Source: DAOUJW01 sp965261605 (lineage in GTDB: Bacteria; Chloroflexota; Dehalococcoidia; Lucifugimonadales; UBA2985). Taken from it: a stretch of 64,000 nucleotides of DNA. The notes under the pieces are model-generated. The model saw only the letters and a program-made list of their open reading frames with translations. It was not told where the DNA came from and did no database searches. Made by a program: the position numbers and the translations under genes. This document shows positions 24,856 through 33,405 of this stretch, piece after piece. Within the stretch, counting starts at the first letter, position 1; every line of letters starts with the position of its first letter. The DNA is taken from contig OZ253466.1 of NCBI GenBank assembly GCA_965261605.1, positions 868,001 to 932,000 on the forward strand, written 5' to 3'.

Positions 24856-26793
24856 CTAAGCGGCTTCAGAATCTTTATATTCCTCGTATGCAGCCTCTCC
24901 TAGCGCGTCGAATTCTTCCTCGTCGTCATCGGGTTCCTCTACTAGCGGCTCGGTTTCTGGTGTGGCTGTGGCTTCTGATGGCATGGCAATGCCTGCTGAA
25001 CTCAACGCAGCCCAGAATGTTTCTTGCCCTCCAGCAATCTGCCTGCCCATTGCATCGCCAATCAGGCTTAGCATTGCCCCACCGCGTTGAACAAAGCATT
25101 CCGCAAAGTTGTCTGACCACAATAACTCTGGATTCAGCCAATGAGCCTGCAATACACTGTCCAATTGATTGTTATCTCCCAATAACTTTGCCAAATAGAG
25201 GGACGGCGCCTTGCCTCCAATGATCTTGTTAGTATGAGAGTCGATTGGGGTCTTGTTGATGATTGAATTGTATAGACTCTCCGGAATCCGGGGCTCTGCC
25301 TCCGTCCCACACCATCTCTTGGGAAAGATATGGTGTATGTCGATGTTCTGGTCGTGTAAAGTAGCCAAAGTCAACAACTCTCCGGTTCGCCAGTCAGAGG
25401 CACCCCTCTTCATCTGGAGTGCGTACAGCCCCTTATATGCCGCACTTAGACGAGTACGCAAGCTGATAAGTCGAGATGGAGAGAAATTAGCTTCTCTTAT
25501 CAGTGTGGGTACATTTCCGTTACGCACGTAATTGGCCATCTCTGGCAGATCTCGAGCGTATTGGGTTTCAACTCCGCTCCCGTACATCTCGCCGAACACG
25601 CCAGACCAGTACCAGTGTTCCAGCCGTGCCCGGGCATCTGCCGCCTCTAACTCTTTACCAAGTTCCACGTAAAGAGCAGCCACCGGTACAATCTGGGTGT
25701 TATAGGGAATATTTGCCTGTGTAAACACGAACTGGCTGTGCAAGAATTTGGCGGCTGACACGAAACCGCCTTCCACCTTGTCTGCCCATCCTTGATACTC
25801 ACTGAGTGTCAGAGAAAGTATGTCGGACCTCTTGCAACCGATGCTTGGCAGTGGCTGCTGTGATGCCGCTTGCCTCTGTCGTTGCTGCGTAGCCAGCAGG
25901 GTTACAGCCTGCAAGAAGTTGGTTCCGTCTATTCCCTGTAGGACTCCAAATGTTGAATGCATGCGCTTGCGCCGAGCATCCCAGTCATCCCTCAGCCGGA
26001 AACCTTCAGATGCGAATGTGGCGGTCAACAGCTCGAAAACCTTTAGGGTAACTCCGCCAGTGTTTACTTTCTCAAAAACGGTGCACACCGCCTCTTTTGA
26101 GGTGTCCTTTTCCAAGTTAATGACCGGTAATTGATAGCTGGTAAAGTTCTTGAGTAAAGCGTTCTGAAACTTCATGAAGAATTCAAACGCGTTGCCATAC
26201 GGATGCTCGCCGCTCCGTTCATTCCAATATTGGGCGTATTTATATCCCCATCCTGTATTGTCCATGACCTGCTCTGTCGGCATCATGTGCTGCTTGAATT
26301 CCAAGTCCGCAGATGAAAGATCGAGTTCTACATCCCTTCCAAAGTTCTTTCTTACAATCTTGCCTTCCGGAACGCTAATAAATGCTTCTTCCAAGTCGGC
26401 ATTAGGATCTAAGGCCTTTTGCATGTCAATGTAGTACCACCGCTTGATCACCTTACTACCACCAGGCCTGTCCTTAGATTCAACCGGCCCTTCATACCGC
26501 AATGCTTGGTACAGAGACGTCAGGCGTTGCTGACCGTCGAGTAAGTAGTGATCCTGCTTAACATTACCACCGAGAGTCACACCTTCTATCGGCCGGTTCT
26601 GAAACTGAACGTCTCCGTCGGCGGACAGAGTCATTATGGCCCCAACTGGAAACGCCCGGGATACGCTAACTAAGAGGTCCTTGATTCGCTCGTCATCCCA
26701 AACCCAGCCCCGTTGAAAGTCGGGCAGCTGGATTTTACCATTCTGTATTCTATCGAGCAGGTCATTCAGGCTTATCGGATTGGTAGTAATCAT
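24856..26793 (-). CDS. DUF262 and HNH (GmrSD-like) protein
   Basis: 645-residue protein with an N-terminal DUF262 (ParB/Srx-like) domain and a C-terminal HNH/DUF1524-like nuclease domain. DUF262 marks are IQLPDFQRGWVWDDERIKDLL (21-41) and LLDGQQRLTSLYQAL (84-98). The nuclease motif is IDIHHIFPKRW at about 484-494, with downstream Asn in NKTP and the TNKIIGGKAPS segment. This is the architecture of the GmrSD family, which includes type IV restriction enzymes that attack modified DNA and other anti-phage proteins. The tail is strongly acidic (EEPDDDEEEFDALGE). ATG with AAGGAG. Composition is more AT-rich than neighbours. A defence role is inferred from the family. Confidence 0.82.
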   Translation of the reverse strand: MITTNPISLNDLLDRIQNGKIQLPDFQRGWVWDDERIKDLLVSVSRAFPVGAIMTLSADGDVQFQNRPIEGVTLGGNVKQDHYLLDGQQRLTSLYQALRYEGPVESKDRPGGSKVIKRWYYIDMQKALDPNADLEEAFISVPEGKIVRKNFGRDVELDLSSADLEFKQHMMPTEQVMDNTGWGYKYAQYWNERSGEHPYGNAFEFFMKFQNALLKNFTSYQLPVINLEKDTSKEAVCTVFEKVNTGGVTLKVFELLTATFASEGFRLRDDWDARRKRMHSTFGVLQGIDGTNFLQAVTLLATQQRQRQAASQQPLPSIGCKRSDILSLTLSEYQGWADKVEGGFVSAAKFLHSQFVFTQANIPYNTQIVPVAALYVELGKELEAADARARLEHWYWSGVFGEMYGSGVETQYARDLPEMANYVRNGNVPTLIREANFSPSRLISLRTRLSAAYKGLYALQMKRGASDWRTGELLTLATLHDQNIDIHHIFPKRWCGTEAEPRIPESLYNSIINKTPIDSHTNKIIGGKAPSLYLAKLLGDNNQLDSVLQAHWLNPELLWSDNFAECFVQRGGAMLSLIGDAMGRQIAGGQETFWAALSSAGIAMPSEATATPETEPLVEEPDDDEEEFDALGEAAYEEYKDSEAA

Positions 26794-26824
26794 TCACATA
26801 CTCCTTGCAGGTGTACTCTACCCA

Positions 26825-26853
26825 ATTATAACTCAGGCTCTCAAGCAAGTGTC
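26825..26853 (-). promoter_or_regulatory. Candidate promoter of the DUF262 gene
   Basis: A perfect TATAAT on the minus strand (26830-26825), with only a weak -35 (GACACT at 17 bases, or TCGACA at 19). The Shine-Dalgarno AAGGAG and ATG follow about 30 bases downstream. Confidence 0.4.
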
Positions 26854-26916
26854 GATAGCATTTGCCTTAGGCACTATTCAGCCCGCGATGATAAGCCTTT
26901 AAAATGTGCTCCTGCC

Positions 26917-26956
26917 TTGAATACACTCAGTAAACACTATTATAGTGTACACTATA
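26917..26956 (+). promoter_or_regulatory. Promoter with nested palindromic operator of the RHH/HicB-like pair
   Basis: TTGAAT (26917-26922) and TATAGT (26941-26946) are 18 bases apart. Two overlapping perfect palindromes cover the -10: ACACTATTATAGTGT (26934-26948) and TATAGTGTACACTATA (26941-26956). Overlapping dyads at the -10 are the usual layout for autorepression by a ribbon-helix-helix protein, which the next gene encodes. Confidence 0.7.
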
Positions 26957-26986
26957 TCCGTGTTACGACCCCAATGAGATGACGCT

Positions 26987-27211
26987 ATGAAGAACATAAC
27001 CTTAAGCGCGGACGGAGACCTGATTGAGGCTGCGCGCCGACGCGCCTCTGAAGAGGGAACGACCCTGAACGCCCAGTTTAGGTTGTGGCTATCGGACTAT
27101 GTTGGGCGCGGCAGGCAAGCAGACGTCGCTTTAGAGGCTATCCACGCGTTGCGCGGCTCAATAGCAACCGGTGGACGCAAGTTCACGCGGGACGAGATGA
27201 ATGAGCGCTGA
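26987..27211 (+). CDS. Ribbon-helix-helix antitoxin-like protein
   Basis: 74 residues. The start MKNITLSADGDLIEAARRRASEEGTT has the strand-helix-helix pattern of MetJ/Arc regulators, followed by LNAQFRLWLSDYVGR. The strand MKNITLS would contact DNA in a dimer. A nested palindromic operator lies 31-70 bases upstream, consistent with autoregulation. The C-terminal part (FTRDEMNER) would be the toxin-binding arm in an antitoxin, yet the next gene is HicB-like, not a toxin. The two frames overlap by 11 bases. Confidence 0.75.
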   Translation: MKNITLSADGDLIEAARRRASEEGTTLNAQFRLWLSDYVGRGRQADVALEAIHALRGSIATGGRKFTRDEMNER

Positions 27212-27425
27212 ATATTCAATTGACTCGACGGCGAGTGTATATGTATATAAAGAGGGTGAGTGGTACGTAGCCCAGGCGCTGGAAGTTGACGTAGCCAGCC
27301 AGGGTGAAACAGTCGATGATGCGCTTGCCAATCTGCGGGAGGCGGTGGAGCTTCACTTTGAGCCGCCCCTTCCCACGTCTGCTCCCGAGCTCCGCCGAAT
27401 AGAGGTGGAGGTCACTGCCGATTAG
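27201..27425 (+). CDS. HicB-like / UPF0150-type protein
   Basis: 74 residues. The pattern YVYKEGEWYVAQALEVDVASQGETVDDALANLREAVELHFE matches the HicB antitoxin core (partial RNase H-like fold): a strand carrying W-Y-V-A, then the GET helix that ends in NLREAVEL. HicB proteins normally pair with a HicA mRNA-interferase, but no HicA-like reading frame (double-stranded RNA-binding fold with GSH motif) is present on either side. It overlaps the RHH gene by 11 bases, so they are translationally coupled. Possibly an orphan or a regulator pair. Confidence 0.75.
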   Translation: MSAEYSIDSTASVYVYKEGEWYVAQALEVDVASQGETVDDALANLREAVELHFEPPLPTSAPELRRIEVEVTAD

Positions 27426-27510
27426 GTCCCTTCCCTTTTCAGTATCCCTTCACATTTTCTTTGCATCTAGGCCATACACTTTACTCGCCGCCGAAATCCG
27501 AATTTCCGTA

Positions 27511-27540
27511 TTGCTCATAGGTATGGATAACGCGTATAAT
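27511..27540 (+). promoter_or_regulatory. Promoter of the Gld-type ABC operon
   Basis: TTGCTC (27511-27516) and a perfect TATAAT (27535-27540) with an 18-base spacer. The start codon of the ATPase is at 27588, giving a leader of about 40 bases. Confidence 0.6.
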
Positions 27541-27587
27541 TCACCAATACGTTTCAGCCGGGGCCTACAGCCCCCAAGAAAGCAGCA

Positions 27588-28547
27588 ATGCAAGGCACAA
27601 CCGAATCTACAATGATTGAGGTGAACAACCTCACCAAGTACTACGGCGACTTTCCCGCCATAGAAGGCATCAGCTTCACAGTAAACAAGGGCGAGGTCCT
27701 GGGCCTACTGGGGCCCAACGCCGCCGGCAAGACCACCACCATGCGCATACTCACCGGCTTCATTCCGCCCACCTCCGGGTCTGCCAAGGTGGCCGGCTTC
27801 GACGTTGTGGGAGACTCACTGGAAGCCCGCAAGCGCATCGGATACCTCCCGGAAACGGTGCCTCTGTACACCGAGATGACGGTGGAGGACTACCTGGACT
27901 TCATGGGAAACATACGAGGCATGGACAAGGGTTGGCGGCGACGGCGCATCGCAGAGGTTATAGAGATTACGCGGCTGGGCGAGTACCAGTCCTCCCTCAT
28001 AGGCAAGCTGTCCAAGGGATTCCGCCAGCGCGTAGGCATAGCCCAGGCCGTTCTCCACGAGCCGGACGTGCTCATAATGGACGAACCTACCATCGGCATC
28101 GACCCCATTCAGGTGGTGGAGACCCGCAGTCTCATCAAGGGTTTCGGGGGCGAACACACCGTTATACTCAGCACCCACATCCTGCCGGAAGTCAGCATGG
28201 TCTGCGACAGGGTGATCATCATCCACGAAGGTCGGGTGGTTGCCATCGACAGGCCGGATAACCTGTCCGAGCGCCTCAGGGGAACAGAGCGCATTGAAGT
28301 GGACATACGCGGTCCCGCCGCCCAGGTTATGACGACCCTGCGCAACGTCTCGGGAGTGCGGGAGGTGACGCGGACCGGTGAAGGGGATGTGGCAAGCTAC
28401 TATATTGAGTCCAACAGCGGCGCCGAAGTCGGGGAGGAGATCGCCGGCCTGGTAATCAAACAGGGATGGGGGCTGCTGAGATTGCAGCCCATACAGATGA
28501 GCCTGGAAGAGATCTTCCTGCGCCTTACAGACTCGGAGTCAAACTAG
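27588..28547 (+). CDS. ABC transporter ATPase (GldA-like)
   Basis: 319-residue ATP-binding subunit. Walker A is GLLGPNAAGKTTTMR (Ala where Gly is usual in GPNGAGKT), signature LSKGFRQRVGIAQAV, Walker B VLIMDEPTIGID, and a long C-terminal regulatory region (RVVAIDRPDNLSERLRG onward). This is the GldA-like subgroup, which in Bacteroidetes belongs to gliding motility but in other phyla belongs to an uncharacterised export or assembly complex. First of four tightly packed genes (gaps 1, 1 and 9 bases). ATG at 27588 is used; a Met eight codons later is possible. Confidence 0.93.
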   Translation: MQGTTESTMIEVNNLTKYYGDFPAIEGISFTVNKGEVLGLLGPNAAGKTTTMRILTGFIPPTSGSAKVAGFDVVGDSLEARKRIGYLPETVPLYTEMTVEDYLDFMGNIRGMDKGWRRRRIAEVIEITRLGEYQSSLIGKLSKGFRQRVGIAQAVLHEPDVLIMDEPTIGIDPIQVVETRSLIKGFGGEHTVILSTHILPEVSMVCDRVIIIHEGRVVAIDRPDNLSERLRGTERIEVDIRGPAAQVMTTLRNVSGVREVTRTGEGDVASYYIESNSGAEVGEEIAGLVIKQGWGLLRLQPIQMSLEEIFLRLTDSESN

Positions 28548-28548
28548 A

Positions 28549-29262
28549 ATGAAGAACACCCTCACAATAGCCTGGAAAGAGACCAGAACCTACTTTGCAT
28601 CCCCAATGGCCTACATAATCATGGCCGTATACGCCGGCCTGGCCTCCTACTACTTCGTGACCAGCATCAGCGGTATCCTGCCGGAGGCGACCGTCAGGGG
28701 ATACCTGATCCCAAGCACCCTGATATTCGCCCTGCTGTCCCCGGTCATCACCATGCGGCTGTTGGCGGAGGAGCAGAAGCTGGGCACTTTGGAGCTACTA
28801 ATGACCGCTCCAATCCGCGACTACGAAATAGTCTTGGGCAAGTTCCTGGCCGCCCTGGCAAGCCTGGTGTCCATGCTGATACCAACCGCTTACCTGGTCT
28901 TCCTCCTGTTCTTATTCGGGACGCCGGACACCGGCCCCATCCTGAGCGGCTACCTCGGCATTGTTCTCTTTGGAATGGCCACGCTGTCAGTGGGATTGTT
29001 CGCCTCCTCCCTCTCCGCAAACCAGATACTGTCTGCTGTGGTGGCCATGGGCATCCTCCTTATCCTGTCGGTGATCGACCTGGCCTCCTCCTACGTCAGC
29101 GGCATCTTTGCGGAATTGGTGCTCCAGATATCTTTGACCAATCACTTCCAGGATTTCTCCAGAGGCGTGATAGATACCCACGACCTGGTCTTCTACCTCA
29201 TCTTTACCGCCTTCCTGCTGTTCCTAACCGTGCGCTCCCTGGAATCCCGGAGGTGGAGATAG
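28549..29262 (+). CDS. ABC transporter permease (GldF-like)
   Basis: 237 residues with six hydrophobic segments, starting KNTLTIAWKETRTYFASPMAYI, the family signature of ABC-2 type permeases of the GldF group, and LGTLELLMTAPIRDYEIVLGKFLAAL after the second segment. The gene starts one base after the ATPase stop. Together they form the membrane core of the operon. Confidence 0.92.
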   Translation: MKNTLTIAWKETRTYFASPMAYIIMAVYAGLASYYFVTSISGILPEATVRGYLIPSTLIFALLSPVITMRLLAEEQKLGTLELLMTAPIRDYEIVLGKFLAALASLVSMLIPTAYLVFLLFLFGTPDTGPILSGYLGIVLFGMATLSVGLFASSLSANQILSAVVAMGILLILSVIDLASSYVSGIFAELVLQISLTNHFQDFSRGVIDTHDLVFYLIFTAFLLFLTVRSLESRRWR

Positions 29263-29263
29263 T

Positions 29264-30994
29264 ATGCAGGGGGATCGCAGAAGGGGACAGCAGCGCACAA
29301 GCGAAGAGCCGCGGGCCAGCCTTACTGAAGGGCTGAAGGCGCGTCTCACACCCGGGAGCATAGCCACTACCCTGGTCGATGCAGCGCTCACCCTCTCCCT
29401 CGCGGGAGTGGTGGTGCTGGTGGGTGGTCTGGTCGTATGGCTCACGGTGCCCGAGCTACGCACACCCGGCCTTGTCCTTATAGCCATCGCCCTTGTGCTT
29501 TTGGCCATACCCATTGTAACCCACCTGCGCACTGTGAGAGACGCTCTCACGGCGCGCAGCGGCCGGTACGCGGCCAACACGATAGTGATGGTGGCAGCCT
29601 TCCTGCTCATCCTGGCGCTGCTGGGATTCATATCCTACTCCAACTCCTCCCGGATTGACGTGACGGCCACCCGCCAGTTCACCCTGGCGCCCCAGACCGA
29701 GAAGATACTTGACGAGATGAACCAGAGGGTGAATGCCCGGGTCTACACGACCCCGGACGACGCCAGGCAGGTGCGTATCAGACGCCAGGCCGAAGACTAC
29801 CTGTACGAGTTCAGCCGACGCAGCAGGGACTTCAACTACGAATTCATAGACCCGGACCTGACGCCGGCCAAGGCGCGGCAGGACGGCATCAGTGAGTACC
29901 CCACCATCGTCTTTGAGGCTGAGGAGTCCCAGCTTAACCCTTACCTCCTGACGCCCTTCTTCTTTGGGGAGGAGTTCGTGCTGTCTGAGCAGGACCTGGT
30001 AAGCGCCATCCTCATCTCCACAGGTGAGCAGCAGAAGGTGGTGTACTTTACCACCGGGCACAATGAGCGGAACTCCGCCGACTCGGAAGAGGACAGCGGC
30101 GGTTACGGCTTCGCGCGCAGCGGGCTGCTGGGGGACAACTACGCTGTACGGACTCTCAACCTGAAGCAGGTGGGGGCCATCCCCGCGGACTCCGCAGTCC
30201 TGATAGTCGCAGGGCCAACCGGCAGCTTCCTGGTGGACGAGCGGGACAAGATAGAGGCGTACCTGAGAAACGGCGGAAGAGCCATGTTCCTCCTGGACGA
30301 CGCCATCAACCCGCAGCTGAACAAGATCCTGAACAACTGGGGCGTGAACCTGCCCCCTGGCACCATAGTAGACGTGGGCAGCTCCGTAACTACCGACCCC
30401 AGAAGCCCAATAATACGTCGCTCTGACTACAATCAAGAAAGCCCCATAACCAAGCCCCTGGACGACACCTTCTTCACCCACGCCACGGGCATACTGGACG
30501 TTATAGAGAGGGCTCCCCAGAACCTGCCTCCCAACCCGGACGAGCTGAACATCACCCTCACTCCCCTGGCCTCTTCTTCCCTGTTCAGCTGCATCACCAC
30601 GGACCCGGACTCCTCCAGTTGCGCCCTGGAAGGCGACCTCCCCGGCCCGCACTTCATTGCTATGGTCATAGAGGCACTCGCGCCCATTGGGGAAGCGCCG
30701 GTTCGGCCGGAGCCGGGAGAGGAGATAAAGCGGACTTCCATAATAGTCTTCGGGGACTCGGATTTCGCATCCAACCAGTTCTACTTTGCCCTAAGCAACA
30801 GCGACCTGTTCCTGAACTCGGTGGGCTGGCTGGCCGAGAAGTACGACCTCATCTCCATAAGATCGAAACCCATAGCCTTCCGCCAACTTGTCATAGATCA
30901 AAGGGAGTTCGACTTCATCCGATACTCCAGCTGGTTCCTATTGCCCGCCGGCATTGTACTGCTGGCAGGCATTTCCTGGTGGCGAAGGCGATAA
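29264..30994 (+). CDS. GldG-like ABC accessory protein (PF09822-type)
   Basis: 576 residues. Two N-terminal membrane segments (about 40-65 and 105-125) are followed by a long extracytoplasmic region beginning SRIDVTATRQFTLAPQTEKIL, the typical entry of the Gldg/ABC-type uncharacterised transport domain, and a final membrane segment (SSWFLLPAGIVLLAGISWW). A region around 260-300 (VVYFTTGHNERN) matches the conserved GH-x-E block of the family. It starts one base after the permease, with GGAGGTGGAG overlapping the permease end. Role in the complex unknown. Confidence 0.88.
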   Translation: MQGDRRRGQQRTSEEPRASLTEGLKARLTPGSIATTLVDAALTLSLAGVVVLVGGLVVWLTVPELRTPGLVLIAIALVLLAIPIVTHLRTVRDALTARSGRYAANTIVMVAAFLLILALLGFISYSNSSRIDVTATRQFTLAPQTEKILDEMNQRVNARVYTTPDDARQVRIRRQAEDYLYEFSRRSRDFNYEFIDPDLTPAKARQDGISEYPTIVFEAEESQLNPYLLTPFFFGEEFVLSEQDLVSAILISTGEQQKVVYFTTGHNERNSADSEEDSGGYGFARSGLLGDNYAVRTLNLKQVGAIPADSAVLIVAGPTGSFLVDERDKIEAYLRNGGRAMFLLDDAINPQLNKILNNWGVNLPPGTIVDVGSSVTTDPRSPIIRRSDYNQESPITKPLDDTFFTHATGILDVIERAPQNLPPNPDELNITLTPLASSSLFSCITTDPDSSSCALEGDLPGPHFIAMVIEALAPIGEAPVRPEPGEEIKRTSIIVFGDSDFASNQFYFALSNSDLFLNSVGWLAEKYDLISIRSKPIAFRQLVIDQREFDFIRYSSWFLLPAGIVLLAGISWWRRR

Positions 30995-31003
30995 ACTGAC
31001 ACC

Positions 31004-31990
31004 GTGAGTATCCGCACATCCACAATTCTGGTCATTGCCCTGGTAATGGTGGCTGGCTACGTCCTGTTCGTACAGGTCGGGCAGCAGCCGGAGCCTGAGG
31101 ATGAACCGCCCTGGTTCTACAACGTGGACATTAACGATATGACGCGCATTTCCATCACCGAGCAGGGAGAGCAGGCTGTCTTTTTCCTGGATGACGACAA
31201 CCGCTGGCGCTTGGACTCCCTGGACGGCCTGCCCGTGGGCCTGGACCGTTGGGGAGGCGTAACGCTTCTCCTGAGCGGCCCCAAGACCCGGCGCGAGTTG
31301 GTGGACGCCCAACCCACCGACCTTGAGCAGTACGGCCTGGCCTCTCCGTCTTCCAGGATCGACATTGACCTGAAGGACGGTCGCGCCATTAACGTTCTTA
31401 TGGGATTCCCTACTCCGGATCAGGTTGGCTTCTACGGCCAGGTGGAGGGATTCCCCCAAGTGTACACTATTGTAAAGAGCTGGAAGGACGTCCACACGCG
31501 TCTGATATATGAACCCCCGTACCCGGAGTGGTACTACAAAATCAACACCTCCTTGCTCCAGGAAGTTGAGCTTGAGACGCCGGACGGGAAGGCGGAACTC
31601 AGCATTGGCGAAGAGGGCTGGCATCTAAACGATGAGGAGATGACTCCAATCGACCTGGAGCTGGCCGATGAGCTCCTGGCATCCCTGGAGCAGCCATCCC
31701 AGTCCCTGGCGGCATACGGACCCGTCGACCTTGCAGAGTACGGTCTTGACGAACCCTCCCTCACGCTGCTGCTTCGCACCATCGAGGTCAGCCAGGAGGG
31801 CGTGAGGTTCATATCCACAACCATCCTGCGCTTCGGGGACGCCGCGGAGGACGGCTCCGCCTACTACGGCCAGGCAGAGCGGGAGGAGATCATCCAAGAT
31901 ATTTTCTCCGTCAACGCCGACTGGATTAACAGAATTCAGGCCGTAGTCGCCCAACTTCCACTTTCCGATACCGCCGCCCAGGGAGGCTGA
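31004..31990 (+). CDS. DUF4340 domain protein
   Basis: 328 residues with an N-terminal membrane anchor (STILVIALVMVAGYVLFVQVG) and an outward-facing beta-rich region. DUF4340 proteins regularly follow GldG-like genes, and this one starts nine bases downstream at a GTG, confirming the operon. The protein contains two related halves (YNVDINDMTRISITEQGEQAVFFL and YKINTSLLQEVELETPDGKAELSI), an internal repeat typical for the family. No catalytic residues are evident, so a structural or substrate-binding role is likely. Confidence 0.85.
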   Translation: MSIRTSTILVIALVMVAGYVLFVQVGQQPEPEDEPPWFYNVDINDMTRISITEQGEQAVFFLDDDNRWRLDSLDGLPVGLDRWGGVTLLLSGPKTRRELVDAQPTDLEQYGLASPSSRIDIDLKDGRAINVLMGFPTPDQVGFYGQVEGFPQVYTIVKSWKDVHTRLIYEPPYPEWYYKINTSLLQEVELETPDGKAELSIGEEGWHLNDEEMTPIDLELADELLASLEQPSQSLAAYGPVDLAEYGLDEPSLTLLLRTIEVSQEGVRFISTTILRFGDAAEDGSAYYGQAEREEIIQDIFSVNADWINRIQAVVAQLPLSDTAAQGG

Positions 31991-31998
31991 GGCCGGCC

Positions 31999-33234
31999 GT
32001 GAAGGCAGATATCATTGCCATTGGCACCGAGCTTCTCATGGGGGAGCTGGTGGACACCAACTCAGCATACATGGCGGCCCAACTTCCGGCTATGGGAATC
32101 GAGTTGCAGGGAATCAGCGCCGCCAAAGACGACCTGGACCTGCTGGTGGACGCCTTCCGGCACGCGCAGCAGCGCTCCGACCTCATTCTGACCACCGGCG
32201 GCCTCGGCCCCACTGATGACGACCTCACTCGTGAGGCCATAGCACAGCTTCTTGGCGAGACCCTCTACACAGACCCCAAGGCCCTGGCACACCTGGAGGA
32301 GACCTTCCGTCAGAGGGGCACGGCTATGGTCACGGCCAACGTCAAGCAGGCCAACCTCATCCCATCCGGGCAGACCGTCCACAACGCTTCGGGCACCGCC
32401 CCAGGATGGTGGGTGGAGAATGGCGGGAAGATAATCGTGGCGATGCCCGGCCCGCCCTTCGAGCTTCATCGCATGTGGGAGGAGGAGGTACAGCCTCGGC
32501 TCAGGCTCCTCGCAACCGGGCCGGTCATAAAGACCCGCTCCCTGAAGACCTTCGGCCTGGGAGAGTCTGCCATCAACGAGATGATCGCTCCCCTGTTCCA
32601 CCTCCCGGACGCCGAACTGGGTATGTACGCCCAGTGGCAGGGCGTTCAGGTCAGGGTGCGGGTCAGGGCGCATAGTGACGAAGAGGCCGAGAGGCTGATA
32701 CACCCCGTAGAGCAAGAACTTCGTCGCCGCCTGGGTGACAACATCTGGGGCGTCGACGACCAGGTAATGGAGGAGCAGGTGGGAGAGGAGCTAAGGAGAC
32801 AGGGCCTTACCCTGGCGACTATGGAGTCGTGCACAGGCGGTTTCCTGGCCCACACCATTACCCAGGTTCCCGGCAGCTCCGACTATTTCTTGGGCGGCAT
32901 AGTGGCCTACACTAACGAAGTCAAAACAGCTTGGGGGGTCGATCCGGCCCTGATACGGGAGCATGGCGCAGTCAGCCCACAGGTGGCCGAGGATATGGCG
33001 CGGGCCTGTCGGGAGCGTATGGGGGCAGACTTGGGGATAGGCATCACCGGCGTTGCAGGCCCCGATGAGCTTGAGGGACAGCCGATTGGCACGGTGCACA
33101 TAGGGCTGGCGTCCAAAGACGTTGTCCTGTCCCACAGCCGCCGTTACCCGCCTCAGCGACCGCTGGTCAAGCAGAGAGCCGCTGTGCAAGCGCTGATGGA
33201 ACTGTGGAACCTTCTCCGGCAGACGGGCGGGTAG
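31999..33234 (+). CDS. cinA: CinA: competence/damage-inducible protein, NMN deamidase type
   Basis: 411-residue two-domain protein. N-terminal MoCF-biosynthesis-type domain (ADIIAIGTELLMGELVDTNSAY, LTTGGLGPTDDDLTREAIA) and C-terminal CinA domain with the catalytic Ser/Lys region MESCTGGFLAHTITQVPGSS. The latter hydrolyses NMN to NaMN; the former has ADP-ribose pyrophosphatase activity in characterised homologues. It begins at a GTG eight bases after the DUF4340 stop, possibly read through from the Gld operon. DprA, another competence gene, is far downstream in the window (57536). Confidence 0.95.
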   Translation: MKADIIAIGTELLMGELVDTNSAYMAAQLPAMGIELQGISAAKDDLDLLVDAFRHAQQRSDLILTTGGLGPTDDDLTREAIAQLLGETLYTDPKALAHLEETFRQRGTAMVTANVKQANLIPSGQTVHNASGTAPGWWVENGGKIIVAMPGPPFELHRMWEEEVQPRLRLLATGPVIKTRSLKTFGLGESAINEMIAPLFHLPDAELGMYAQWQGVQVRVRVRAHSDEEAERLIHPVEQELRRRLGDNIWGVDDQVMEEQVGEELRRQGLTLATMESCTGGFLAHTITQVPGSSDYFLGGIVAYTNEVKTAWGVDPALIREHGAVSPQVAEDMARACRERMGADLGIGITGVAGPDELEGQPIGTVHIGLASKDVVLSHSRRYPPQRPLVKQRAAVQALMELWNLLRQTGG

Positions 33235-33297
33235 TGGCTCGCCTATATAGCCTGGCCTTATTTGGCAGAGACCTGCGAGAAACCAAGTTTCCGGCCA

Positions 33298-33335
33298 CAA
33301 AAAAGTCTCTTCCCCCTTTGAGGGGGAAGAGACTT
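33298..33335 (-). terminator. Rho-independent terminator
   Basis: A perfect 15-bp stem AAGTCTCTTCCCCCT (33303-33317) / AGGGGGAAGAGACTT (33321-33335) with a TTG loop. On the minus strand it ends in a run of T residues, so it fits the vWA gene (stop at 33406). It may also stop cinA on the plus strand. Confidence 0.85.
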
Positions 33336-33405
33336 CATTAGTCAAAGGTCTCTACGATAAGCTGAGTCGCGCCTGGCGAACCATTTGAGCGGGTATACCG
33401 CCAGC

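Noticed and set aside
27426..27587. Hidden HicA-type toxin after the HicB-like gene
   Set aside because: No frame in this gap or upstream has the double-stranded RNA-binding fold motif or a usable start.
29456..30652. 398-codon frame opposite the GldG-like gene
   Set aside because: Shadow of a gene whose operon placement and motifs are solid.
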